Source of the DNA: DASXRA01 sp036506155
GTDB taxonomy: Bacteria > Actinomycetota > Actinomycetes > Mycobacteriales > Jatrophihabitantaceae
Assembly: GCA_036506155.1 (NCBI GenBank)
Contig: DASXSF010000115.1
Location: 62,001 to 126,000, forward strand
Reading direction: 5' to 3'
Length of the DNA stretch: 64,000 nt
Shown: piece after piece, positions 17,782 to 26,486 of the stretch
Position numbering within the stretch: position 1 is the first letter of the stretch
Layout: the number at the start of each line of letters is the position of its first letter
Notes under the pieces: model-generated
What the model saw: the letters and a program-made list of their open reading frames with translations, nothing else
Database searches by the model: none
What the model was told of the DNA's origin: nothing
Program-made: the position numbers and the translations under genes

Positions 17782-17865
17782 CCGGAGCGCCGGCCCGCCA
17801 AGCTCAAGGCCGTGCCTAACCTGGGCTGCGTCGGCTCGAGGACCCCCTCGGATCCGGCTGCCCTG

Positions 17866-18663
17866 TCAGCTCGAACGTTTGCGTCCCACGAGATGAAAGA
17901 CGCGACTGAGCTGCCGGTATGGGTCTCGTCGGCTGGCCTCAAGTTCGACTGCGGCTGTCGCCGCGACCTGCTCTGAATCGTCGGGGTCCAACTCGACCCC
18001 GCTGAAATCGAGCCAGTCGACGAATAGCCATACCCCGTACCAGCGCAGCGGCTCCACGCCACGGCTCCGCACGAGCTCGCTGAGTTCCTCCACCGTGTCG
18101 GCTCGGGCGGGCAGTCCGAGCACCCCGATTCCGGTTCTCGCGTCGAACGACGCCAGAGCGTCGGCCCACCGCTGTTCGAGGGCAGGCTGGACCGCCGTCC
18201 CCTTGGCGTTGCCGGTCATGATCGAGACGATGCCACCGGGGGCGGCGCATCGGCACAGCTGGTCGATCAACGGCTCCGGCTGTTCGAGGTACCCGAGCAC
18301 GCCATGACACAACACGCCGGCGAAGCGTCGACCTTTCACCGCGCCGTCTGCGCTCTCGCCGTCGGCCTCCACGAGCGTCACGCGTCGCTTCACCTCAGCG
18401 GGCAGCTGCTGGAGTCGCCGGCGAGCTTTGTCAAGCATCGCCTGAGACGGGTCAAGCAACGTCACGTCGTAGCCGGCTTGCGCGAGCGGAAACGATTTGA
18501 TGCCCGCGCCGCCGCCGACGTCGAGTACAGGCGCTGGAGGCGGCGACAGATGCTCCAACAGTTGCTGGTGCAACACGTAAGTGCGCACGCGCCCCTTCAC
18601 CGAGGCATACGCCTCGTCGGCAAACTGGTCAGCCAAACTGGCCCAGATGTCATCGCCCACCAC
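17866..18663 (-). CDS. SAM-dependent methyltransferase (CmoM-like)
   Basis: About 265 residues. Motif I is VLDVGGGAGIKSFPLAQAG, the post-strand-2 acidic residue is in VTLLDPSQAML, and the region GVLCHGVLGYLEQPEPLIDQL corresponds to motif IV-V. A late WYGVWLFVDWL block resembles methyltransferases of the CmoM type, which act on wobble uridine in tRNA, but that assignment is tentative. Two adjacent GTG codons near 18663 are the best starts; an upstream start would add a cysteine- and arginine-rich tail. It is convergent with the FMO gene. Confidence 0.78.
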   Translation of the reverse strand: MVGDDIWASLADQFADEAYASVKGRVRTYVLHQQLLEHLSPPPAPVLDVGGGAGIKSFPLAQAGYDVTLLDPSQAMLDKARRRLQQLPAEVKRRVTLVEADGESADGAVKGRRFAGVLCHGVLGYLEQPEPLIDQLCRCAAPGGIVSIMTGNAKGTAVQPALEQRWADALASFDARTGIGVLGLPARADTVEELSELVRSRGVEPLRWYGVWLFVDWLDFSGVELDPDDSEQVAATAAVELEASRRDPYRQLSRVFHLVGRKRSS

Positions 18664-18742
18664 GCCACGATACGAACCTCTTTGCCCGCATTGCCATGCC
18701 CTCGGGTGGCGAGGCTTGAGGTCTCGACGCTGAGCCACGTCG

Positions 18743-19171
18743 TTATCGGCTCTCGGCGGCGTTCTTCAGGCCTTTCAGCATCGCGGTCCAGTTCGCCGTA
18801 GCGTGGTCGGCCTCGGCCTGGTCGCCGTTGTTGTCCTGTGTGAGTGTGACGTGCGTGCCGGACCGGCGCTCGTCGAGCTCGTAGGTCAGCGTGTGATAGC
18901 TCTCCGGCTTGTCGGGCAGTCCTGACATCGGGCTGAAGTGCGTCATCCGCAGCAGCCGGCCCTCCTCGACGTCCTGGATTTCTCCCTTGTCTACGAACGG
19001 CTTGCCGTTGTATTCACCGCTCCAGATGATGCGGCTGCCCGGACGCCAATCCGTGCTGACCTTGGCGCCGAAGAAGTACTTCGTGATCGTGTCGGCGTCG
19101 GTCAGTGCGCTCCATACCTCGTTCGGGGGCGCGTCAATGTCGATCTCCGCCTTGGCAACGATGTTCGCCAT
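18743..19171 (-). CDS. SRPBCC / AHSA1-like START-domain protein
   Basis: A 142-residue helix-grip protein of the Aha1-like SRPBCC family. It begins with VAKAEIDIDAPPNEVWSALT, has SRIIWSGEYNGKPFVDKG and the C-terminal helix ending in WTAMLKGLKNAAE. Such proteins bind hydrophobic ligands or act as small enzymes; the function is open. The ATG at 19171 follows GGAAGGCGGAG. It is divergent from a MarR regulator, and a perfect palindrome at 19191-19207 lies 20 bases upstream, so it is probably repressed by that regulator. Confidence 0.85.
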   Translation of the reverse strand: MANIVAKAEIDIDAPPNEVWSALTDADTITKYFFGAKVSTDWRPGSRIIWSGEYNGKPFVDKGEIQDVEEGRLLRMTHFSPMSGLPDKPESYHTLTYELDERRSGTHVTLTQDNNGDQAEADHATANWTAMLKGLKNAAESR

Positions 19172-19190
19172 GCCACTCCGCCTTCCCAAC

Positions 19191-19207
19191 ATATGAGCGA
19201 GTCATAT
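19191..19207. promoter_or_regulatory. Palindromic operator between AHSA1-like gene and MarR gene
   Basis: ATATGA (19191-19196) and TCATAT (19202-19207) are perfect inverted arms around GCGAG. The site is 20 bases upstream of the AHSA1-like start, in its promoter region, and is the natural candidate for the divergent MarR protein. Confidence 0.6.
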
Positions 19208-19265
19208 ATCTGTGAATGCAAGCGAAACACAGCAGGCGCCACCGGTCAACCTCTACGGTGAGCGC

Positions 19266-19871
19266 ATGGATCAGCCACACGAGGACGCCCGCCTGGTCAA
19301 CCTGCTTGGTGCGCTGGCGGTCGGACTGACTGACGCCGCGGTGGGCGATGTCGCCGCGCACTCCGAGCTCGACCATACCGCCGCGGCCGCGCTCGTTGCG
19401 CTGCTTGACTTCGCAGGATCGGGATCGGTGCAAAGACTGAGTCAGCTCGTGGGGTTAAGCCACTCCGGCTCGGTTCGACTGGTCAACCGGCTCGCCGACG
19501 CCGGTCTGGTCGAACGCCGGCCGGGCGCCGACGCGCGCACACTCGCCGTGCGACTCACGCGCCGCGGACGGGCGCTGGCGCGGCGCATCCGCGCTGGTCG
19601 GCACGCGGCGATCGCAGCGATGCTTACCGGTCTCAGCGAGCAAGAATGCGAGCGGCTGGCCGCCGACTGTGAGGTGCTGGTCGCCAATCTGGCGTCGGCG
19701 CGACTTGCCAAGCGTGCGGCCGGCAAGCGTCCCAGCGGAGGGGCGTTGTGCCGAATGTGCGACCCGCTGGCCTGCCAACGCCCCGATGGGCGCTGCCCCG
19801 CCGCTTCCGCGGCGCTCCGGACCGGCCGACGCCTGCGCGCCGACACACACCCGGACCCCGTTGTCAGCTGA
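19266..19871 (+). CDS. MarR-family regulator with cysteine-rich C-terminal tail
   Basis: A 201-residue regulator. The winged helix covers about residues 10-125 (VQRLSQLVGLSHSGSVRLVNRLADAG then a wing with PGADARTLAVRLTRRG). After residue 155 comes a short tail with four Cys: LCRMCDPLACQRPDGRCPAA. The CxxC, C, C spacing could bind zinc or sense oxidation. The ATG at 19266 is preferred; a GTG at 19212 would add 18 residues and overlap the operator region. The divergent target is the AHSA1-like gene. Confidence 0.83.
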   Translation: MDQPHEDARLVNLLGALAVGLTDAAVGDVAAHSELDHTAAAALVALLDFAGSGSVQRLSQLVGLSHSGSVRLVNRLADAGLVERRPGADARTLAVRLTRRGRALARRIRAGRHAAIAAMLTGLSEQECERLAADCEVLVANLASARLAKRAAGKRPSGGALCRMCDPLACQRPDGRCPAASAALRTGRRLRADTHPDPVVS

Positions 19872-19895
19872 GGGCTGGCCACGCCGCGCGGTTGT

Positions 19896-20546
19896 TCAGC
19901 CGGCTCGCAGGTAGTGAAGTACGGCGAGCACGCGGCGGTTGTCGCTGTGCGAGGCGGGCAGGCCCAGCTTGGCGAAGATGCTGGCAACGTGCTTCTCGAC
20001 GGTCCCTTCGCCGACGGCGAGCGCCTCCGCGATGGCGGCGTTGGATCGTCCCTCGGCCATCAGGGCGAGCACCTCGTGCTCGCGCGCGGTGAGCACGGCG
20101 TTGAGGGCTTGGGCGCGGTCGCTGGCGCCGACAAGCTGGCGGACGACCTCGGGATCGAGCGCGGTCCCGCCCTCCGCGACGCGGCCGAGCGCGTCGACGA
20201 AGTCGCTGACGTCGGCGACCCGGTCCTTGAGCAGGTATCCGACGCCGGCCGAGTTGTCGGCCAGCAGCTGGGCGGCGTAGCGGGTCTCCACGTATTGGGA
20301 AAACATCAGCACGCCGACGCCCGGATGCTCGCGGCGCAAGGCGATCGCGGCCCGCAGTCCTTCGTCGGTGTAGGTCGGTGGCATGCGGATGTCGACGACC
20401 GTCACATCGGGCCGGTGCTCGGCGACAGCAGTGGCGAGCGCGTCGCCGTCGGCCACCGCCGCCACGACCGGGTGGCCGCGTTCTTCCAGCAACCGGACCA
20501 GGCCGTCGCGGAAGACGGTGGCGTCCTCGGCGATCACGACGCGCAT
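19896..20546 (-). CDS. NarL/LuxR-type response regulator
   Basis: A 216-residue two-component regulator. The receiver has the acidic pair in VVIAEDATVFRDG, the phosphoacceptor Asp in VTVVDIRMPP (about residue 51), a Ser in the switch position (FSQYVE) and Lys in YLLKDRV. The LuxR HTH reads LTAREHEVLALMAEGRSNAAIAEAL. The ATG at 20546 or a GTG three codons earlier can start it; the gap to the kinase stop is a few bases. It is the last gene of an operon with an ABC exporter and the kinase, which it probably controls. Confidence 0.9.
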   Translation of the reverse strand: MRVVIAEDATVFRDGLVRLLEERGHPVVAAVADGDALATAVAEHRPDVTVVDIRMPPTYTDEGLRAAIALRREHPGVGVLMFSQYVETRYAAQLLADNSAGVGYLLKDRVADVSDFVDALGRVAEGGTALDPEVVRQLVGASDRAQALNAVLTAREHEVLALMAEGRSNAAIAEALAVGEGTVEKHVASIFAKLGLPASHSDNRRVLAVLHYLRAG

Positions 20547-20558
20547 GCGGGCCACCAG

Positions 20559-21916
20559 TCAGGCGTGCAGGGGAAGGTCGACGCGGACCACGGTAGGGCC
20601 GCCGGGCGGGCTGGAGATGGAAAGGTCTCCGTCGACCGCGCGTACGCGGTGATTCAGGCCGGGCAGGCCGCTGCCCGTTCCCGGGTGTGCGCCGCCGATC
20701 CCATCGTCGTTCACCTGCAAGCACAGCGCCCCGTCGCGGGCGGTCACCTCGACCGTGGCATGCTCGGCGTGGCTGTGCTTGGCGACGTTGGCAAGCAGCT
20801 CGGCGGCGCTGTAGTACGCGATGGTCTCGATTGCTCTGCTCGGCCGGTCCCGGATGTCGGCGTGCAGCACCGTCGGTACGGCGCTGCGTGCGAGAGGGTG
20901 GCGAGGGCGGCGTCCAGGCCGAGGTCGAGGGCTGGTGGGTGGATGCCGCGCGCAATGTCGCGCAGCTCGGCCAGCGCCTCTTTGGTATGCCGGTGCGCCG
21001 TATCGATGAGGTCGAGTGCTCCGGCCGGATCGAAGGGAACGTTCGCACGGTGCTCGAGCTTCTCCTTCGCCTGACCGAGGTTCATCGCCAGCGTGGCCAG
21101 CTGCGCCTGCGTGCCGTCGTGCAGGTCGCGCTCGATGCGGCGCAGCGTCGCCGCGGAGTCCTCGACCACCTGGGCCCGGGCGCGTTCGAGCTCGCGTACC
21201 CGCTCGGAACCTCTGGTCCGCGCGAGCAGGCCGCGGATCAGCCACCGGTCGACGGATACCAGACCGCGGACTGCCCACGGCGCGGCGAGCAGCAGCACCA
21301 GCCCGGCCAGCTGTACCAGCACCGCCCGCGGCCAGGTATCGGCGTAGACGTCCTCGCGGAAGTGAACGGTGACCTCGTGCGCGAGGCGCGGTCCGGTGCT
21401 CGAGACGCCCCGAAAGATCAGCGCCGCGGCGTCGAGAAACATGTTGGCCCGCACCGGCCCGGGCCCCGAGCTCCGCCACCAGATCGGGTAGGTGAGCCAG
21501 AACAGTCCGACGCCCCAGCAGACGGCTGCGACGTACACGGTGAACACAGCCAGCGGGAGCTTCACCAACAGATACGCCCGGGCCCGCCAGCTGGCCGGGT
21601 CCCGCAGGGCGGACCCCAGCCAGCCGAACAGACCCGGCTGCGCCGCGAATGGCGGGGGCGGGGCGACCTGCTGGCCGAGCATCAGCCTCGCCAGCCAACG
21701 CTGAACGGCTCCGAGGCGGCGCGCAGCCAGCCCGGTGGCCGCGAGCAGCGGCAACCCGATGAACGTGATCGCCAGTAGAACCGCCAGGCAGAAGGAGACC
21801 AGCGCGAACACGAACCCCGCTACCGCCAGCGGAAACGTAAGGACGAGATAGAGCGCTTCCGCCCAGGTACGGCGCGCAAACGGCTCGCGCAGCGGCCTGG
21901 TGATCACACCCGACAT
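20559..21916 (-). pseudogene. Sensor histidine kinase with a frameshift
   Basis: Membrane sensor kinase split over two frames. From the ATG at 21916 the first frame encodes an N-terminal membrane sensor domain (about five helices, resembling the actinobacterial putative-sensor family), a coiled coil, and the HisKA_3 box with the phospho-acceptor His in RRIERDLHDGTQAQ. At 20887-20895 the frame must shift; after it the other frame gives VPTVLHADI, AAELLANVAKHS (N box) and DDGIGGAHPGTGSGLPGL (G boxes), ending at 20559. One missing base explains the break, and both halves otherwise look intact. It may therefore be functional with a consensus error. Partner of the response regulator next to it. 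Confidence 0.82.
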
Positions 21917-21924
21917 TGTCGGGT

Positions 21925-22692
21925 TCAGGCGTCCCGACGCACCAGCAGCCAGCCGCCGAGCCCAAGGGCCACTCCGGCGTACAGGCTCAGTACGCCGAGC
22001 CCGGCCCATGGGGACAGCGTGCCCTCCAGCTGCTTGGTGGTGCTCAGGGAATTCCCGACGATCAAGACCGGCACGAAGGCTTGCACCTGATGGGCCGTTA
22101 CCGCGACGAACTGCGCCGCGACGTATACGCCGCCGACGAGCACCCCGAGCGCCGCCGCGCTGTGACGGATGACAGCACCCAGGCCCAGACCCAGCAGGCC
22201 GATCAGGCAATACGCCGCTCCGCCCATCAGCACCGCTCGCAACACGCCCGGCTGGCCCAGCGTCGGCGCCGAGATTCTGCCCGGCAACGTATGCGTGCCG
22301 GCGAGAAAGGCCGTGAACGACGCAACCTCGCCGATGGTGAGCGCAACCGCGCCGAACATGGCCGCTTTAGCGGCCAGCAGCAGCGGACGGTTCGGGGCCG
22401 CGGCGAGCGACGCCCGGATCATCCCGGACGTGTACTCGCTCGTCATGCAGAGCACACCGAGGGCACCGGTCAGCAGCAGACCGGGCGCGATGCCGCCGAG
22501 CACATTGTTCGTCAGGTCAGGGTGATTCGAGACGCCCTTGGTGTTGGCGCCCACCGCCGCACCGATGCCGACGGCCGCGGCAAAGGTCAGTGCCAGCGTC
22601 AGCCATGTGGACCGGAGGCTGCGCAGCTTGATCCATTCCATGCCGGCCACCTGCCGGAAGCCGTAGTGGCCCGCGCGAGTGATCGTGGTCAT
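21925..22692 (-). CDS. ABC transporter permease (ABC-2 type)
   Basis: A 255-residue membrane protein with six predicted helices, beginning with the cytoplasmic EWIKLRSLRSTW block typical of ABC-2 family permeases that follow NatA/CcmA-like ATPases. The block MTSEYTSGMIRASLAAAPNR between helices 2 and 3 is characteristic. Its ATG overlaps the stop of the ATPase gene. It ends nine bases before the kinase start. Probably exports a toxic or cell-envelope-active compound sensed by the kinase; the substrate is not known. Confidence 0.88.
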   Translation of the reverse strand: MTTITRAGHYGFRQVAGMEWIKLRSLRSTWLTLALTFAAAVGIGAAVGANTKGVSNHPDLTNNVLGGIAPGLLLTGALGVLCMTSEYTSGMIRASLAAAPNRPLLLAAKAAMFGAVALTIGEVASFTAFLAGTHTLPGRISAPTLGQPGVLRAVLMGGAAYCLIGLLGLGLGAVIRHSAAALGVLVGGVYVAAQFVAVTAHQVQAFVPVLIVGNSLSTTKQLEGTLSPWAGLGVLSLYAGVALGLGGWLLVRRDA

Positions 22693-23432
22693 CGCTGCTT
22701 CGCTTTGTGATCCGGGTACTCGGTCGTTCCCGACGTCATTTCGAAGAACGCTTCCTCGAGCGAATTCGCATCGGCCGCGATGTGCTCGACCGACGCGTCG
22801 GCCAGCAGCCGACCGCCGCCGATCACCACAAGATGCTCGGCCATCAGGGCCATCTCGCTGATCAGATGGCTGGAGACGAAGACGATCCGCCCCTGCGCCG
22901 CCAGCGTCTTCAGCAGCTCGCGGATCCAACGAATCCCCTGTGGATCAAGGCCATTGACCGGCTCGTCAAGTAACAGCACCGCCGGATCGCCGAGCAGTGC
23001 GGCTGCGATGCCCAGCCGCTGCGCCATGCCCAAAGAGAAGCCGCCCGCACGTCGCTGTGCGACTCCGGCAAGCCCGACCATCTCGAGCACCTCATCGACC
23101 CGGCGCTGCGGTATGGCGTTGCTCGCCGCCAGGGCGGTCAGGTGCGTGCGAGCACGGCGTCCGGGGTGGAACGCCTTGGCCTCCAGCAGCGCCCCAACCT
23201 CATGCAACGGCCAGCGCAGCTCCCCGTAACGGTGCCCATTGATCCGCGCAAGCCCGGCATCGGGTCGATCCAGGCCGAGCATTATTCGCATCGTCGTCGA
23301 CTTGCCCGAGCCGTTCGGGCCGAGAAACCCTGTCACCACGCCCGGCCGCACATCGAAACTCAGCTTGTCGACCGCGACCGTTGCGCCGTAACACTTGGTC
23401 AGGCCACGAATCGCTATCACAGCGCCTCCCAT
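22689..23432 (-). CDS. ABC transporter ATP-binding protein
   Basis: A 247-residue ATPase of the drug-export type. Walker A GPNGSGKST (about residue 39), signature FSLGMAQRL, Walker B VLLLDEPVNGLDP and the switch His in VFVSSHLISE are intact. It pairs with the permease encoded immediately downstream and starts the four-gene operon. The promoter should lie in the 287-base gap upstream (23433-23719), which also holds a CCTAG/CTAGG inverted repeat at 23445-23461. Confidence 0.92.
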   Translation of the reverse strand: MGGAVIAIRGLTKCYGATVAVDKLSFDVRPGVVTGFLGPNGSGKSTTMRIMLGLDRPDAGLARINGHRYGELRWPLHEVGALLEAKAFHPGRRARTHLTALAASNAIPQRRVDEVLEMVGLAGVAQRRAGGFSLGMAQRLGIAAALLGDPAVLLLDEPVNGLDPQGIRWIRELLKTLAAQGRIVFVSSHLISEMALMAEHLVVIGGGRLLADASVEHIAADANSLEEAFFEMTSGTTEYPDHKAKQR

Positions 23433-23719
23433 ATCGTGAAACGTCCTAGGGCGACGCTAGGAGTCCGCCGCGTCAGCCGGAATCCGGCTACCACCCGAAC
23501 CGCGGGCGGGGGAAAACCCCCGGTCGAGCCGCCACCTTGTTCGGCCTGATCGGTCGGTGGGGGCAAGCTGTCACCGGTGACGCCCGGCTCGCTGCCGGCT
23601 AGCGGGACGGGCCGTGGACCTGCCGGGATTCGTTGACACCCCGGCCCGGGTGCTGCAATGCAACGAGGTCACGGTCAGACATTCGTGGGACTGGCCGCAT
23701 CGATCGGGGGGGTCGATCC

Positions 23720-24826
23720 ATGCGCACAACCGTGAAGCTGGCTGCTGTCGCGACCTTCGCTCTCACAGCGCGCGGGGCGACGGCGGTGCCAGCGCAGGCC
23801 AAAGGCAGCCATCACACCATCTGGGCGTCACCGGGCAGGGGACCATTTCTGCTGCGGTCGCGGCTGCCCAGCCCGGTGACGCGATCAAGCTCCGCGCGGG
23901 CACCTACTTCGACAGCGTGTTCATCCCGATCTCGCTGACGATCGACGGTGCCGGATGGTCGAAGACCGTGATCAGGCCGCCGAACAGTTCGGACAATCCA
24001 TGCAACGACGAGGGGGGATGGCCGGTCTGTGCGCGGTCGGCGCGTTCGACCCGGCGACCGGTGAACTCGACACGTCGCAACCTGTCGAAGATGTCGCCAT
24101 CAAACACCTGCGCGTCACCGGGTTCACTGGCACCGGTGTGCTCGGCTTCAACACTGACGGGCTGCGCGTCAGTAAGGTGCGCGCCGACCACGACGGTGGC
24201 TACGCATCGCGCGATTCGTATCGACCGACAGTGTCTTCGAAGGCAACTGGACGTCATACAACGAAGAGGCCGGCCTTTACATGGGCGACTCTCCGCACGC
24301 GGACAGCGTCGTGCGGAACAATTGGTCTGACCACAACGGCTTCGGCATCTTCCTGCGCGACAGCACGGAAATCACCGCGAGTCACAACACGGTGTGGGGA
24401 AACTGCATCGGCATTCTCGCGCTGAACAGTGGCGATCGAGCACCGGGCGACCTGCCTGCGGGTGACTACCGCATCGTGCACAGCACCGCTTGGGCGAACG
24501 ACCGCGCCTGCCCCGCGAGTGAAGACGAGGGGCAGCCGCCGTTGTCCGGTATGGGGATCGCCCTGGCCGGCGTCCATGACACTGTGGTCGAGAAGAATGT
24601 CGTGCGGGCCAATGTGCCCGGTGGCGACACGCTGGTCTCCGGCGGCATCCTGATCATCTCGACGGCCGACACAGGTGGTGCGGACCCGATCGACAATGTC
24701 ATCCGGCACAACACGCTCCGCGACAACGAGCCGGCGGACATCGTTTGGGACGGCACCGGCAGCGGCAATCAGGTCACGCACAACAAGTGCCAGACCGCGA
24801 TTCCGGCCAACCTCGGCTGGTGCTGA
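23720..24826 (+). pseudogene. Secreted right-handed parallel beta-helix protein (pectate-lyase-like), three frameshifts
   Basis: The ATG at 23720, behind a run of seven G, opens a signal peptide (MRTTVKLAAVATFAL, then AQA). The coding sequence then passes through all three frames: HTIW, then ISAAVAAAQPGDAIKLRAGT, then GLCAVGAFDPATGELDTS, then SVVRNNWSDHNGFGIFLRDS to the stop at 24826. Each change fits one missing base: near 23823, in the G6 run at 24012-24017, and near 24202 (GGC read as GC). Repaired, it is about 368 residues with NosD/pectate-lyase-like coils. No other damage is seen, so either a recent pseudogene or consensus errors. Confidence 0.75.
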
Positions 24827-24972
24827 GCCGTCGCCGCCGACTGCGCGTGGTCACGGAGCATCGCCGACCGGCTGTCGATCCGGGCGACGGGCCTTCGTCG
24901 TGACTCGTGAGTGCGGCTCGCCGGCGGTCCGGCCGGCTGGGTCACGTGCTCCACTCATCAAGGAGATGGATC

Positions 24973-25323
24973 ATGGCTCATCCAGTCGTGCACGCCGAGA
25001 TCCGTTCGGTCGACCCTGACGCGACTCGTCAGTTCTTCGGCGAGTTGTTCGGGTGGAAGGTGGCATCCGAGGGGGTGTTCCCGGGCTACACGTTCATTGA
25101 TACCGGAGCAGACGGCGGGCCCTACGTCGCGATCGGTCCCCGGCAGGGCGCTGAAGACGAGGTCCTGTTCTTCGTCGCCGTCCAGGATGTGGCCGCCACG
25201 CTCAGCCGAGCTGAGCAACTCGGCGGGCGCATCGTGCAGCCGGTCCAACACGTCCCTGGAACCAGCTTCGGGGTGTTCGCCGATGCGCAGGGACACAACG
25301 TCGGAGTCGCCGCCAACGGATGA
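24973..25323 (+). CDS. VOC-family protein (glyoxalase-like)
   Basis: A 116-residue single VOC module. Residues 1-30 (VVHAEIRSVDPDATRQFFGELFGW) and 85-113 (HVPGTSFGVFADAQGHNVGV) form the two beta-alpha-beta-beta-beta halves; a possible metal ligand is the His near the start. The AGGAG site sits 7 bases before the ATG. Members include lyases, dioxygenases and resistance proteins; the exact activity is open. It is convergent with a second VOC gene 24 bases away. Confidence 0.87.
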   Translation: MAHPVVHAEIRSVDPDATRQFFGELFGWKVASEGVFPGYTFIDTGADGGPYVAIGPRQGAEDEVLFFVAVQDVAATLSRAEQLGGRIVQPVQHVPGTSFGVFADAQGHNVGVAANG

Positions 25324-25347
25324 CTCACGGACGCCTTGGCGCGCCGG

Positions 25348-25779
25348 CTACTGGTCGTTGGAGTTCCAGGCGATCTCGAAGAGATGGCCGTCCGGATCCG
25401 CGAAGTAGCCGGAGTAGACGCCGAACGGCCGCATGTGGGCAGGTGCGGTCAGCGTTGCGCCGGCGGCCTGGGCCTGCCGCAGCAGCCTGTCGACCTCGTC
25501 CTGGGATGCGGCGGGGATGCCGAGACTGAATTCCGTCGAGCTGGGCGGGCCGGGCGGCAGGCTGGCGTCTTTGGCGAGATTGGTCTGCTCGTAGAGGCCG
25601 AGCAGCAGGCCGCCGTCCAGGGTGAAGAAAGCGGTGCTGCCGTCCGCGCCGGTGCGCTCGTCATGGAACTGTTGTCCGACGATGCCCTCCGTCGGCCAGC
25701 CGAGCCCGTCGCGGTAGAAGGCCATCGATCGCTCAAGGTCGTCGACTGCCAAGGTGATGAAGAAGATCTTCGCCCGCAT
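25348..25779 (-). CDS. VOC-family protein, second copy type
   Basis: A 143-residue VOC protein: IFFITLAVDDLERSMAFYRD at the start, FFTLDGGLLLGLYEQ in the middle and GYFADPDGHLFEIAW at the end (the last Glu is the usual metal ligand). The ATG at 25779 follows GGGGAG. It is not close in sequence to its convergent VOC neighbour. A role in small-molecule conversion or resistance is likely; the substrate is unknown. Confidence 0.87.
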   Translation of the reverse strand: MRAKIFFITLAVDDLERSMAFYRDGLGWPTEGIVGQQFHDERTGADGSTAFFTLDGGLLLGLYEQTNLAKDASLPPGPPSSTEFSLGIPAASQDEVDRLLRQAQAAGATLTAPAHMRPFGVYSGYFADPDGHLFEIAWNSNDQ

Positions 25780-25841
25780 GTGTCGTCTCCCCTCCGAGTT
25801 GCCGGTGTGTGTCGCCGGGTCCGGGTTCGGGGACCAGAACA

Positions 25842-26348
25842 TCAGGAACGCGAGCTGTCCTCATCCGGTTTGTGCGGTGTCCACGGCGGGGTCTGTCCCA
25901 TGCTCTCCAGCGGCGGCGCGTCGACGTCCGCAGACAGCCGTTCTTTGCTGCGTTCGTCGATGTCGGGCACGATCAGCACGCCGCACGGAGCCGCAAGCAC
26001 CACCGACCGCGCCGTGCTGCCGAGCACGCGCCTCGCGAGCCACGACCGCTGGTGGAGGCCGAGCACGATCAGCGACGCGTCGACCTCGCGAGCGACGCCG
26101 AGAAGGATGTCTGCCGGCGGAGCGTCGTCGGTGATGTGGCGCACCGAGTTACGCACCCCGTTCGCGGTCAGATGCGCAGCCACGGCGTCGAGGTCGGGCT
26201 GATCGGCGGCGGTCGGGACGACGAATCCCGCCGTGCCGACCACGTTAACGATCACGACCGCGGCGTCGCGGCAGCGTGCTTGGCGCTCGGCCTCTGTCAC
26301 TGCAGAGAAGCCTGTCTCCGTCGGCACGTAACCGACCACCACCGTCAT
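25842..26348 (-). CDS. Universal stress protein (UspA family)
   Basis: A 168-residue single-domain Usp. It starts VVVGYVPTETGFSAV and has a C-terminal nucleotide-loop region LIVLGLHQRS, RRVLGSTARSVV. The classical ATP motif is G-2x-G-9x-G-S/T; here the first part (GLHQ) lacks the second Gly, so ATP binding is uncertain. The strand order and the VLIVPD end match the family. A GAGGAGG site precedes the ATG at 26348. It has a 30-residue proline-rich tail not usual for the family. Confidence 0.85.
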   Translation of the reverse strand: MTVVVGYVPTETGFSAVTEAERQARCRDAAVVIVNVVGTAGFVVPTAADQPDLDAVAAHLTANGVRNSVRHITDDAPPADILLGVAREVDASLIVLGLHQRSWLARRVLGSTARSVVLAAPCGVLIVPDIDERSKERLSADVDAPPLESMGQTPPWTPHKPDEDSSRS

Positions 26349-26486
26349 CGCGACCCCTCCTCGCTCGAGCGGATCTCTCACCCAGCAGTCCGCGGCGCGA
26401 CGCTACGCGTCGATGCCGCAGCTCGCCAGAGCTGAGCACAGGAAGTTGCCCAAGAGCCCTGAACAGGGAGCTGCGAGCGCTCGTGA

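Noticed and set aside
20559..22210. Two overlapping minus-strand frames of 468 and 488 codons as separate genes
   Set aside because: The first half of one and the second half of the other together make one sensor kinase. Each alone has a nonsense half.
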